DNA of 64,000 bases from Solanum dulcamara (lineage: Eukaryota > Streptophyta > Magnoliopsida > Solanales > Solanaceae), in assembly GCF_947179165.1 (NCBI RefSeq), contig NC_077240.1, forward strand, positions 59,344,501-59,408,500, in the 5' to 3' direction. The notes below the pieces were generated by a model. It was given only the letters and a program-made list of their open reading frames with translations, did not search any database and was not told the DNA's origin. Below, piece after piece: positions 49,345-60,961 of this stretch. The position numbers and the translations under genes are program-made. Every line of letters begins with the position of its first letter. Position 1 is the stretch's first letter.

Positions 49345-52344
49345 TGTTACACCCCTTACTTTGGTACCTTGGAATGCTTCTTATGCTTCTGGGAAGGCTC
49401 TTAAGTTTCTTAGAATTCCTCATGTAAGTCGAATAATCTATAACTCTATCAAATAATCCTAAGAAAAGAAGAAGGAGATACTCCATAAGAGAGAAGATTG
49501 GAAATAGGGTTATAAGAATCCGAAAGAAGTTAGAGGTCAAGTAGTGAGTCGTAGGACTCGACTTACTTGTGAAAACTATTACTTGGTAAATTTTACATAC
49601 TAATCTACTTGAGTACATGTCGATCTTGCATAGCAAGGATTGCATAGGTTCTTAAAGTGAGACGAAGTTGCGAACCCACGGAAGAAGTGAAAGGAGGCGT
49701 AGCACCTAGTTGGAAGCAAGTACGGGATGCACCTACTTTGAAGCAAGCAGGTGATGCACCTCCATGGACCAAGTAGGTGACACACCTACTTGAGGTGGGT
49801 TCTTTTCTTCCACGTAGCGGCTTTGGATTGGATGCATGGATGAGGTGGCGCGCTAGGAGGGCTGCCACGTGTCACCCCTAGGGGATGCCATGTGTCACCC
49901 CCCTAAGTAAGTATATATATATACATGTGTTGATGACTAAAGATTCATTTCCTTAGTCTTTTACCTTGGAAAAGTTGGAGAAAAATTAGAGAGACATGGG
50001 AGAGTAGCTACGGCAGTAGCGAGGCCAAGGTAAGGCCTCCATTTTCGCTCTGTGAATTAATTATTTAAGGTATCATACAGTTATATAACTGTTTTTAATG
50101 ATGTAAATTACTGATTTGGGGCAGCAAGGAAGGGTAACGAGCAGTCCGCTAATTTTCAGCATGTTAAGAGAACTTCCGAGATAAGTTTTAGCAAGTTTTA
50201 GCAAGGTATGGCTTGGTTCTCTTTTCCCACGTTTTAGTAAGGGTTTGGACATGATATTAAGGTGTTAATAATGTAAATTTTATGTTTGTAGAATCATCAA
50301 AAGGGTATCAATAAGCCATGAAATTTCAGCTGCAACTAGAAAACTTTCGAGGCGAGTTTTGGCAAGCTTTGGCCAATTTCGGGTAAGGTAAGGGTTTTTA
50401 TTTTAATTTGGAGTTTATGGGGTTTTTATGGAGTGTATTACGCATCTTATATGTGGATGTAAGTATAAAAATTACACAAGGATGCTTGACATTGGAAACA
50501 AACTAAACTAAGGCCGTCATAGTTAAATCGAATGTCGAGTAGGGTGTTGTGGTTGTTGTTCTGGGCTTACAGGTAATTTTATTGTATGTTGAAGGGATGG
50601 AACACGTTCCAAAAGGTGTGTGGGAGCTTTTGGTTTCATCCACATGACCCTCCATTCTTTACGGTTAAAGGTTTTACAAAATAGAGACTAAAAATACTAT
50701 TTTGGTATCGTATTTTTAAGCGAGTTGTTTGGAGTTTGTGTTATGTAATGTTGAAGTGGTTTACTTGTATATATGATTCTTATTGTTGTTTTTGGTTTTA
50801 TTCTAAGATTTGGAGGTTAAAGCGGAAGTTTGAATAGGGCAAGTTATAGGGGAGATGCTGCCTGATTTTCGCTAACTTCGGAACTAGTAATGAACTAGTC
50901 TAAGAAAATGGATAAGGGATTGGTTCCTATGGGTAATTGGTGATAGAATTATAAGTTGGAAAGTCGAAGATCACTAACCTTAGAATTACTTTCATGTTAA
51001 ATAGGTTCAAGAGACGACGAGGCGAACGTGTTAAGAGTAATTCGTGAGAGGTATGTAAAGCTAACGTTTCCTTCTTTTGGCATATTTTTGGCATAAGTAT
51101 GTAAGTCTTAGAATTTCTTTTGGCATGTCTTCGTCATAAGTGTATTAAGCTAATATTCCTTTTTGGCATGGTTTTTATGAAGCAAGTATATGATTTTTAT
51201 ATGATTTCAAGGAAGTTCCTATTCGTAGAGCCGCTAGGATGGACAACTTCTTGATTTTCTAAAAGATATTTTGTTATGCCTTGATATGGGTATACGATTC
51301 CCAAAAGTTCTATTTTGATATAACCCATAGTAACTTTTAAAAGGTACTTGATACGACTTTTGTCTTGATTTTAGAATAATAGCTCATTTTGTTAACCCCA
51401 TCGCGTCTCAAACATGATTTAAAGTGCATTTAGTTTCTCACTACTCCACTCATGGATACCTCAATGCTTTCTTCACCCAACCCAGGTCAGGTTTTATTAT
51501 CATGCGTACTCCTCTGCATTGTTCGCCGTGCCCCGACATGAGGGGGAAGGTATGACCTGTACATGGGTTTGATTTATGGAGTTATGATGTGCCATGTAAA
51601 CCTATGATATGATATGATCTGATATGACCATCTGATATGATATGATCTATTATGGAGATACTCCCTACTCTGGAGTTATGATGTGATGTGGCGCCAATGA
51701 AGGGGCGGCGACCACATTTTATATTTGTTCACCGAGTCCCATAATGGGGCCAGATATGGCATATGTTTTTCTGCATACATTATCTGTGGTTATGAAAAAC
51801 ATTTTGATATTCTGGATATTTTGCTCACTTTTGCACCTTCTGTTCTGGTAATGGCTTTACTTGTTACAGTCCATGCTTCACATACTCAGTACATATGTCA
51901 TACTAACCCCCTTTTCTTTGGGGGGATGCATTTCATGCCCGCAAGTACAGATGTTAATTTTGGAGATCTGCCAGCTTAGGGTTTCCACTCAGCGATGTTG
52001 GAAGTGCTCCTCTGTTTCGGAGCCTAACTTTTGATACTAGTCATTTGATATATATGTTTGTTTATTCAGGGTTACGATGGGGCCCTATCCCGTCATATGA
52101 CTAGGCTAGCATTCTGTAGAGGTCTGTAGACTTGTGATGTGGGTTATGTATATATATTATGGGCTTTGTGTTCTGTGATGGCCTTAACGGCCCTCGTGTG
52201 TTACATCTGTTCTCATGCGCTCTCTAGCGACCCCTTTTCAATTTCTACTTTTATTTATTCTGCTAACACGCTAAGTGGGGCTAAGGGTACCTATGGGTGC
52301 CCAAATCGGGCACCAGTCATGGCCTATAGAGTTGGGTCGTGACA
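49345..52344 (+). mobile_element. Solo LTR of a Ty3/gypsy-type element (3.0 kb)
   Basis: It starts TGTTACACCCCTTACTTTGG and ends TTGGGTCGTGACA, close to the termini of the other LTRs here. It is flanked by AACAT (49340-49344) and AACAG (52345-52349), a 5-bp duplication with one mismatch. I see no second LTR, PBS, polypurine tract or coding domain, so it is best read as a solo LTR left by recombination. Its body includes CGATGGGGCCCTATCCCGTC near 52075. Frames at 51725-51979, 52139-52342 and on the minus strand at 49331-49868 show no domain. Confidence 0.78.
49864..49924 (+). promoter_or_regulatory. Putative promoter of the solo LTR with G-box/ABRE-like sites
   Basis: GCCACGTGTC (perfect CACGTG at 49866-49871) and the related GCCATGTGTCACC lie about 40 and 20 bp upstream of GTATATATATATACATG (49911-49927). 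The first motif matches the plant G-box/ABRE core. Promoter role is inferred from position. Confidence 0.5.
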
Positions 52345-52788
52345 AACAGACTCAATTTCGAATTCTCCAAGCCAAAATCAATTACAATACATTACAGTAT
52401 ATATATTGCAACAATTATTAGAAATATTAACAGAAAATATCTTGTGGCTAGCTAGTTAGTGTCATCAACAGAGGATGATTTTGAATAAAAGGACTTGCTG
52501 AGACATCATTTAATCAAAATAATTTGTTCTTCATATGTAATTTCATCCATCTCCAAGAGATGTGCTTCTGAATTTTTAATAACTTATCAAGTACACAACT
52601 AATTCAATAAGATCCATAACATTTTAATTATGTATGCAAAGATCTTGTATAATTAAAAATATTCAGAATTGATGAATAAAATATTTGAAACTCACTAGCC
52701 AAGATTCCTAAACTCATATTCATCCAATTTGATTGAGTCCAATTTCACTTTATAATAGACCCAATTTTCAATTTTCCAAGTCCAAACC
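52345..52788 (-). repeat. 409-bp satellite block 6 (- orientation)
   Basis: About one monomer between the solo LTR and the retroposon. Confidence 0.93.
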
Positions 52789-53650
52789 ATCCATCAACTT
52801 CATATACATACTGTGGGAACAAAACACCAAACAACTGCTCAACCACACACCAAACAACAACTCAACCACAGAGCTGAAGCTGAAAGTGCAGACTTGAAAG
52901 ATGAAGTTCAACAGCATCAACAACAACAGATGCCAAAAGCAACACACTCCCATGTACAGAACTACAACAACCATGTTTGTTTGCTGCCTTGGCTACTTGT
53001 AGGTGCAGGTCTGCAGCAACCATACATTTGGACCCCCATGCAGGTGTTCGAATGCAGCTACACTTTTCTCCACAACAACTCTAAGGCTGTTGGCTACTAT
53101 AGCTTCATATACTTCCTCTCCTTTCAGCCTCCTTAGCTGGTAATCATGATACTGATACAAAGGCACACTTCACCTGGATTTACTTGGTACGACAAGACTA
53201 AAAAGAGCAAAGATGAAAAGAATTTCCCATCCCATGTGAGATAGAAGTTTCGTATACTTGTTCTTCTTCAATGTAGCTATGTCTGGTATGTAGCATAGTT
53301 GGAATAGGACTAGTGTAGGTTACTTTCCTTTTTCTCATGGAAGGGGAGAGTCTCCCTCATTTATGCTTTCATAGTTGAATTGTACCGGGAGGAGTCCTCT
53401 CACAGGTTTACTGCTTTCTAGTTATAGTTAGTCTCTCTTTTTTTGTATCGGGGATGAGTTAGCCGACCTTAATAGGTTAGCCGACTTATGAACCACCATA
53501 GGATCGGAGGTAAGGTTTATGTCCCCCTCCTTGTATTTTATTTTGATTATTTATGTTAAGGCTTGGGGGTGTTGCTTAACCCCTGACTGTGCACGAGAGG
53601 TGGGAGCCTCGTGTAGGGTCTGTTCCCATAAAAAAAAAAAAAAAAAAAAA
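52789..53650 (+). mobile_element. Poly(A)-tailed retroposon or processed pseudogene
   Basis: The insert ends in 21 A (53630-53650) and is flanked by AAGTCCAAACC (52778-52788, repeated at about 53649-53659 with the first As merged in the tail). These are hallmarks of target-primed reverse transcription by LINE machinery. One frame is open from the very first base to TAG at 53134-53136, with a Gln/His-rich part (DEVQQHQQQQ) and LQQPYIWTPMQVFECSY; there is no early ATG, so the copy looks 5'-truncated. About 490 bp of 3' part follow, with a hairpin-like GAGGTGGGAGCCTC near the tail. I do not recognise the parent gene or LINE. Confidence 0.78.
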
Positions 53651-54447
53651 GTCCAAACCAATTACAATACATTACAATATGTACATTGCAAGAAGCACTA
53701 CCAGTAGCAACATAAAATGTCTTGTGGCTAGCGAATTATTGTCATCAACACTAGAAGATTTTGAATAAAAGGACTTGCTGAGACATCATTTAATTCAAAT
53801 AATTTGTTCTCCATATGTTATTTCATCAAACTCCAAGAGATGTTCTCCTGAATGTTCAATAACTTATCAAGTACACAACTAATTCAATAAGATCCATAAA
53901 AGAAAATATTTGAAATTGATGAATAAAATATGTGCAAATCACTAGCCAAGATTCCTAAACCCATATTCATCCAATTTGATTGAGCCCAATTTAACTCTAT
54001 AACAGACTTAATTTCAAATTCTCCAAGCCCAAACCAATTACAATACATTACAATATATACATTGCAAGACACACTAGCAATAGCAACAGAAAATGTCTTG
54101 TGGCTAGCAAATTAGTGTCATCAACAGTGGATGATTTTGAATAAAAGGACTTGCTGATACATCATTTAATCCAAATAATTTGTTCTTCATATGTTTTTTC
54201 ATCAAACTCCAAGAGATGTGCTTCTGAATTTTCAATAACTTATCAAGTACACAACTAATTCAATAAGATCCATTACATTTGAATTATGTATGCAGAGATC
54301 TTGTATAAGAGAAAATATTCGAAATTGATGAATAAAATATTTGCAACTCATTAGCCAAGATTTCTAAACCAATATTCATCCAATTTGATTGAGTCCAATT
54401 TCACTCTATAATAGACCCAATTTCCAATTCCCCAAGTCCAAACCAAT
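53651..54447 (-). repeat. 409-bp satellite block 7 (- orientation)
   Basis: About two monomers, ending where the Ogre-like LTR starts. The last CCAAT (54443-54447) is the presumed target duplication. Confidence 0.94.
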
Positions 54448-54680
54448 TGTCGCACCCTATTTTCGAACGGATCGAAATAGTTCACAACATAAAAATGGCT
54501 ATGCCTCTGTTTTTGAAAATGTTTAGATTCGTCACCTAATTTTAAAGAAAATATTAGGAAAACCATTGTAAATGTAAACTCTATTTTGATGTGCGAAATC
54601 AGTGAGATTCTAAGTAAGGTTTTTAGTTACTCGAGGGGAAGTTATTAGGCATCCCTCAGAGCCTATCCGAAGATAGTCCT
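54448..54680 (+). repeat. Truncated LTR head of the Ogre-like element
   Basis: Only about 230 bp of the LTR remain; it then joins the leader at TTAAACTTAGTTTTAGAA, skipping the LTR body and the PBS. The first 147 bp (to 54594) are the inverted complement of the LTR end at 62962-63107. Confidence 0.75.
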
Positions 54681-55241
54681 TAAACTTAGTTTTAGAAAAA
54701 TAATTAGGGATATTTATTCATTATTTTTCTATTATTTGCTTTAATTATTTAATCATGTTTTGTTATATTACTATTCATTTGAAAGGAAGCAAGCGAAATC
54801 CAAACTTATGCTCCTTGTTTGTTTGAAAACACTACATACTACTGCTTTTCTTACACTGTCACTTGCACTTTCTATAGAGTCCTTGGCCATACACAATACA
54901 CACACTAGTTCACGCGAGGAGTGTCTCATACTCCCCCAAACCTTCTTTTGGGATTCCTTAGTTTCAGAGTTGGTGCAATAAGATATGTGTTCCCTCTCGC
55001 AAATATTCAGTCCCACTCTTGAACATCTAGAAAAAAACTTACTTTAGAAAGTAGGTCATGATGCATACACCTTAGAAGAGGCGATCCAAGGCATCATCTT
55101 CGTAATTAGGAAAGCCACCCTTTGTCAAAGGTTATACACCTAACGACATATTTTATATGAACATTATTATGAATGATCCAAACAAAAATACATGACAGAT
55201 TTGGAATAAACATACTTATCATACTCTTACCTTTCTTTCAG

Positions 55242-56749
55242 ATGAATATCAACCAAAACCTCCCAAACATTCAGATGGTTGTTTCGGCCCCCCATACGAT
55301 ACAAAATTGGTGGCAAAATATTCGTAGGGCACACGGAGTTGAGATTAGAAGGCATTTAGGTGCTTTGTTGTCGCTCATGGGAATTCGAGCCAACAAGATC
55401 CTCATTATATTGCTGATGAAGTTTTGGGAACCAAGCACAGTGACCTTTAAGTTTTTGGATTTTAAAATCACTCCAACTCTAGAAGAGTTTAGTGATTTTC
55501 TAGAATTATCGATAAGAGGAAAAACACCGATATGTCCATCAACCATAAGTACCGAAGATTTCCTTAGGCTATTAGGGCTTTATATCTTGCCATCACTAAG
55601 GAACGCAGAAAATGGAAAGGTAAAGTTGGATTATCTTTTCCAAAGATTTGGTCATCTAGAGAGCTTCGATAAACACCGAGATGAATTCGCCTACACTCGT
55701 AACCAATGGATACATATGCGGACAAGGATATTTGTGATTGATTTTTGGGGGCTATGGTCTTTCCAATAAGGTTCCATTCAATAAATATCAATATTTTACC
55801 GATAGTAATAGATCTGTTTGCGGTGCCGCATAACTATTCCTTGGTGCATATGATTCTCGCCGAAGTATTTCGATCATTATCAGCATGCACAAGGGTACAT
55901 AACTTCTTTGGGGGATGCAATTTGTTATTATAGATCTAGGCAATAGAGTACTTCTATTGCCGAGAACTACAAAAGGACTACACTATAGACGCCTGTAATA
56001 TAATCCAAAGCCACAATAATCGTCTCAGGTATTGGGACGCGCCTATAGAAGAGGAAGAGTGGCATTTGTGTTTGAACAACCTCACAGGAGATTCCATCCA
56101 CTGGAAGTATTATTGGACAGGAGGATTGGTTTTTGTCAGGACGCAACACCTTTATTTTATTGAGTTGATCGGGCTAGGAGTTATTCAGCCATATGCTCCT
56201 CTCTGAGTTTTATAACAATTTGTGGTTGTCCAAGACATACCACTATAGGCAAATATGGCATTACATGAGGATGATCTCATTTCGGTCCCGACAGCGCAGA
56301 TAAGAAATTTGCAATTGGAATGGGATCACATGATTACGATGAAGGTAGGAAATGAAAAATGGTTCACACCAGAATATTATGTGTGGCATACCATTGTGAG
56401 CCATTTGGCTCAACCAAGTACAAAGGGGATTGTAGGTGTTGCGGATAACTAGTGGGTTAAATTGGTTAAGGAGGGGGTACTCCCTCACATGGAATTCACA
56501 ACACCAATATACAATCAAATAATTCCAGGATCAGTAGATTATTTCATACCAATGATCAAAGAAGATCCAGAGGAAGACCCTGAAGAGGATATAAGTAAAG
56601 ATTCAGGGGATTTGGAAGAGGAAGATCCAGAAGAAGATCCGGAAAAGGACGAAGAGGTAGGATCAAACCAGATTGACAAATCCTTGGAGTACCATCCAGG
56701 GCCATATTATGATTACGATGATAATGATGATTCTCCAACAAGGCCTTAG
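55242..56749 (+). pseudogene. ORF1 pseudogene of the Ogre-like element
   Basis: Ogre ORF1 lies upstream of gag; its function is unknown. It starts at ATG 55242 (MNINQNLPNIQMVVSAPHT), directly after CTTTCTTTCAG, which looks like a 3' splice site. Motifs include VEIRRHLGALLSLMGIRANK, DFKITPTLEEFSDFLEL and LPSLRNAENGKVKLDYLF, resembling plant mobile-domain/DUF7745-type proteins as I recall them. A frameshift near 55750 moves the frame by one base; it then continues (FGGCNLLL, EWHLCLNNLTGD, NLQLEWDHM) with several stops and ends in a very acidic tail (EEDPEEDPEKDEE). Original length about 500 residues. Confidence 0.75.
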
Positions 56750-57116
56750 ATTTCCTTCTTATATGTACTATGTCATCCCTTTGTTCACCTTATGGCCTCT
56801 ATGTACTTTCATTTTTAGGTTTCCGCCCATTCACTTTATTGTAAAATCTAAGTCATCTTTGATTAATGAAAATTATATTTATTCCAAATTTCGAATGTGT
56901 TTGAATAGATCATTTATCATCGAACTAATTACAACGTAGGCCAACCTCTAGCAAAAAGAGGCTCCTTATTAGGACACGTTTGAATGTCGCTAACTTGGCG
57001 TATATATGTGTTATATATTTATTGTACTTTTATATATCTCCTAAACTAACATAGTTTCCTTTTTTCTTTTCCTTTCTTTTATTTTGTTTTGGTAATCCCT
57101 AAAAGAACGTTGATTT
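56750..57116 (+). other. Non-coding spacer between ORF1 and gag
   Basis: AT-rich, with a pyrimidine-rich stretch TTTTCTTTTCCTTTCTTTTA just before gag. No gene or repeat recognised. Confidence 0.6.
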
Positions 57117-59052
57117 GTGTCGACTTGCAAATTGGCTGACTCACAATACAACCTTCGATCAAGGGGAAAGATGATAGGTGGAGAAGAATTTAATGCTACT
57201 GCAATCATAATGATACCAGTAGAAAGTCCTGAAAGTTCTCAAAATATGCCCGACACCCAAAATGATGAGAAGATGGCTCACATGGCACAAGAGCTTGAGA
57301 TTTTGAGAGAGGAACTACATCAAGTGCGAGACTTGGCCAAGCTTTTGGCTACTACCTTTCCAACTTTTAAGATGCCCAGCTACTTCCCTAGAGCTGACTT
57401 GCCTCCTATAGATTCTCCTAATATGCCTAAATGTGCTCCCATTCATGGTCAAGCACCATTATCTCATCCGTCTGTAGTCAGGACTGCTCCTGACCTTTCT
57501 ACTAAAGACCCTGCCACACCTACCTACCCAGTAACACAATAGATATTTGGATCACACACCGCCACTCCTTACGATTCACAGATACCGCCTGTATATGCCG
57601 TTGAGGCCCCTACTTTCATAACACCAGCTAGGGTCAAGTTCCCAAATGAGGTTTCCCAATATGCAGAGATGGAGAAGGATGCCCTATTGAAAGAACATGA
57701 GTCGATAGATGCCCAACTTTGAGGTATAAGAAAGGCGTTAAAAAACTTGTAAGTCACTAGGGGAACAGAGAGCCTAGATTACGATGACTTATGCATCCAC
57801 CCAGACATTGACATGTCGATAGGATACAAGCCCCCAAAGTTTGACATATTTGATGGAAAGAGCGATCCTCACGCATATCTAAGGGCATACTGTGACAAGT
57901 TAGTCGGTATAGGGAGAAATGAGAAGCTAAGAATGAAGTTGTTCATTCGAAGTCTATCTAGAGAAGCGTTGACTTGGTATACACGCCAGGATCCTCACAA
58001 ATGGTCTAACTGGAAGAAAATGGTTGAGGATTTCATAAATTTCTTCAGATTTAATACCAAAATCAGTGCGGGCAGGTTCTTATTAGCCAACATACAAAAG
58101 AAACCATCGGAGGACCTCCAGGAGTATGCACAACATTGGAGAACCAAAGCTGCAAGGGTTCAACCACCACTGGATGAGAGAAAGCTCTCAAAATACTTTA
58201 TTCGAGCCCAAGAAGGTATCTACTTTGACAAGATGATGTCGATGATGGGCCAAAGGTTTGCAGAATTGGTCAAGATGGGGGATTTTATAGAGGAAGGCAT
58301 CAAATCGGGTAAAATTCAGTCTATGGCCGCATTACAAGATGCAAGTAAGGCCATACAATCAGGCTTCATTGGTGGCATCAAGAAGAAAAAAGAGGATGTT
58401 TCAGCCGTCAATTACCAGCATGGAGGACAATCCCACCAATACCCCAACAATCCCCAAATAGTTGCACATACTCCATACACCTCATACCCGGTATATAATA
58501 CCCAACCACACTATAATCCATCCCGAGCACCAATATACCAAAGTCCAACAAGACCACATGTCCCATTCCAAGCACCAACCCACCAAAATAGACCAGCATA
58601 TGCGCCAAGACCACGTCCAAATCTCGAAGCCAGAAATACTTGTACCTACACACCCTTTGCCGAACCTTATGCTCAATTATTTGAAAGGCTGAAGATAGTA
58701 GGAGTGCTACAGCCAGTTGAGGGGAAACTCCTCGACCCAATCCCTTACAATTTTGATAGAAACAAGTAATGTGCTTACCACTCAGGAATCCAAGGGCACG
58801 ACACAGAAGATTGTTATGGCTTGAAAAACCAGGTTGAGACTTTGATCAGAAAAGGAATAATAAAATGCACTCAAAGCCCTCCAAACGTGAACAACAACCC
58901 TTTGCCAAATCATGAGAATCGAGAAGTCAACATAATTTCTCTAGAGGAAGAGTACAACTTGGGGGATACCATCGCGCCTTTCTAGAATGCTGAAGAAATT
59001 GCCATTGCATCTCTAGTACAACCTGTTGTCACTGTTCAACTAAGGGAACTCT
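57117..59052 (+). pseudogene. gag: gag pseudogene of the Ogre-like element
   Basis: One frame with in-frame stops at 57540 (TAG), 57720 (TGA), 57750 (TAA) and 58767 (TAA), three of which look like C-to-T hits in Gln or Arg codons. The start is uncertain; the frame opens at 57114 and the first ATG is internal at about 57168 (MIGGEEFN). The N-terminal part has a coiled-coil-like stretch (MAQELEILREELHQVRDLAK). The retrotransposon gag domain is clear: FDGKSDPHAYLRAYCDKLVG, FIRSLSREALTWYTRQDP, ISAGRFLLANIQKKPSEDLQ. A Pro/Tyr-rich linker leads to a CHHC-like knuckle, CAYHSGIQGHDTEDC, at 58770. Confidence 0.88.
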
Positions 59053-60399
59053 AACTGTCCAAACATATATCCCAAGGGTTATGGTAACCATTATAGTTGC
59101 TAGAAAGGCTGAGTTTGACACCAAAGGAGTCCCATGGGATTACAAAATAGAAGCCAAGGGCAAGATGATTGACGCCGCTATGGCTCATGGAATGACTAGG
59201 TCGGGAAGGTGCTATGCTCCAGAGGATCTGAATCAAGGATTTCTTAGGAAGGAACCGAATCCCAAGAAGAATGTTACCGATGTTGAAGTCACAGAATTTT
59301 AGAGGAAGATGCAGCCAAAAAACTATTCAGTCGAGGAGCAACTAAAGAAGACATTGGATCATATTTCCATAATGTCTTTACTAATGAGTTTTGAGGCACC
59401 TAGGAATGCTTTGATGGAGGTGTTAAATGGGGTTTGCATTCCAAAAGAGACAACAAGTGAAACCTTAGCTGCAATAATTGGACGAGCGGTAGAATCTAAC
59501 AAAATATCTTTACATAATAATGAGCTACCGACGGAAGGAACTAGACACAACAAAGCACTTCATATTGATGTCAAATATTGTGATAAGATTGTGACCCGAG
59601 TTTTGATTGATGACGGTTCTGGATATAATATCTGCCCTTTCAAAATTTGAGAGTTTTAGGCTTGAATATGAGAGATATAGAGGAAAGTCGTGTAAAGGTT
59701 AGAGCTTTTGATGGAGCACTGGGAAGCGTCATTGGAGAAATACATCTCATATTGCAAGTGGGACCAGCAGAATTCCCTGTCTTATTTCAAGTGATGGATG
59801 TGTCATCAAACTACAACCTGCTGCTGGGAAGACCATGGGTCCACATGGCAAAAGCAAATCCTTCAACTCTTCCTCAATGTGTAAAGTTTGAGTGGGGTCA
59901 CGCAAAAGTTACCATTCATGGGGAGATCAATCACCCCATCTATTCTGTCAATTCTGTTCCAGTCACTGAGGAATTAGATGGAGCCACTTTTCACACTTTA
60001 GAAATCATGCAAGCTGTGAGGGTTGACGAGAAGTTAGAGTCGGTTGGTGTGAAATTTTCAGGAGCAGCGAAGATGGTCGCGGTAGAGATGTTGAAATACG
60101 GATATCAGCATAAGACAGGGCTTGGACCTAGGGCTAATGGCATAGTTGAATCCATCCAGCTGAAGCATCAGAAAGGTACCACTGGACTCGGATATAGACC
60201 TACATTGGGACGAGTCCACCACACAGAATCCATCAAGACGATGTTTGTACCAGAGCAGGTTCCAATCCTAGATCACGCATCTGACAATGACATAGTAGAG
60301 GGAATAGGAAATTTGTTCATTGTCATGATAGGAGAAAGAGAAGAGAAAACACACAAAAAAAGACAAGAACACAAAACAAGAACAAACACAGCACACTAG
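59053..60399 (+). pseudogene. Protease plus G-patch region of the Ogre-like element
   Basis: Continues from gag after a frame change near 59050. A region with DTKGVPWDYKIEAKGK and LMSFEAPRNALMEVLNG leads to the aspartic protease: RVLIDDGSGYNICP is the active-site loop (D-D-G-S; relatives have D-N-G-S) and NLLLGRPWVH the C-terminal motif. A one-base shift near 59645 splits them, and a stop at 59300 replaces a probable Trp codon. A G-patch follows: MLKYGYQHKTGLGPRANGI and KGTTGLGYRP (about 60090-60205). It ends at 60399 with a basic tail (KKRQEHKTRT). No RT follows. Confidence 0.85.
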
Positions 60400-60941
60400 A
60401 ACTCAGATAAGTTTTTAACAAAATACTTAATTGCTTTTAAGTTCTTTCTTTTGCCTCTTTGCTACTTTGACTTGTTTGGATCTCGGATATTGCTACCGCT
60501 TTTCGCTGGCATATTAATAAAACTCATATTAACCGGTTTGTACTTTTTTTCTTGTTTTTATTGTATTGTCTTTACTTTAGATTCTTACATATTATATCTT
60601 GTCAAAATAAATACATGAAATATCAGGTCAGTTCCCACTTTCTTTGATATATTGGTTTATTATTTTGAAATGTGTTCCTGCTTTATTTGTTTATTTTGTT
60701 GTAGCAAAATTATATAATCATGATATACCTCAATATATATTTGTATATTGGTTATATTTTCTTTATGATTTAGCAGGGTTTGAACTTCAAAGTTCAAGAC
60801 ACGAGGAGTTGCGAACGAAAGTTTAAGATGTCATTATTTCGTTTACATTTTTGTATTATTTATTCATTTACCTTTTGTTTTAATTTTATAATAATCTTGT
60901 AAACTCTACTCTACATAATAATAAATAATTACGGACTGTCT
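60400..60941 (+). other. 3' non-coding region of the Ogre-like element
   Basis: AT-rich, no RT, RNase H or integrase motif in any frame that I could read; the 60-codon frame at 60644-60826 has no domain. In a full Ogre the pol genes would be here. Confidence 0.65.
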
Positions 60942-60958
60942 AAAGGGGGAGGGGAAAT
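60942..60958 (+). other. Polypurine tract of the Ogre-like element
   Basis: AAAGGGGGAGGGGAAAT, followed by CTA and then TGTGCTACTTG, the possible LTR start. Confidence 0.8.
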
Positions 60959-60961
60959 CTA

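Noticed and set aside
49600..49868. Overlapping minus-strand frames (61 and 87 codons) in the solo LTR
   Set aside because: They arise from repeated GATGCACCT words; no domain and no conservation expected in an LTR.
54448..54594. Reading this as a simple inverted fragment of the LTR end at 63 kb
   Set aside because: The following bases do not continue as the inverted LTR but as an Ogre-type LTR head (GGCATCCCT), so an inverted terminal repeat of the LTR fits better.
58408..58740. Minus-strand frames opposite the gag of the Ogre-like element
   Set aside because: Shadow frames of the Pro/Tyr-rich gag linker on the other strand.
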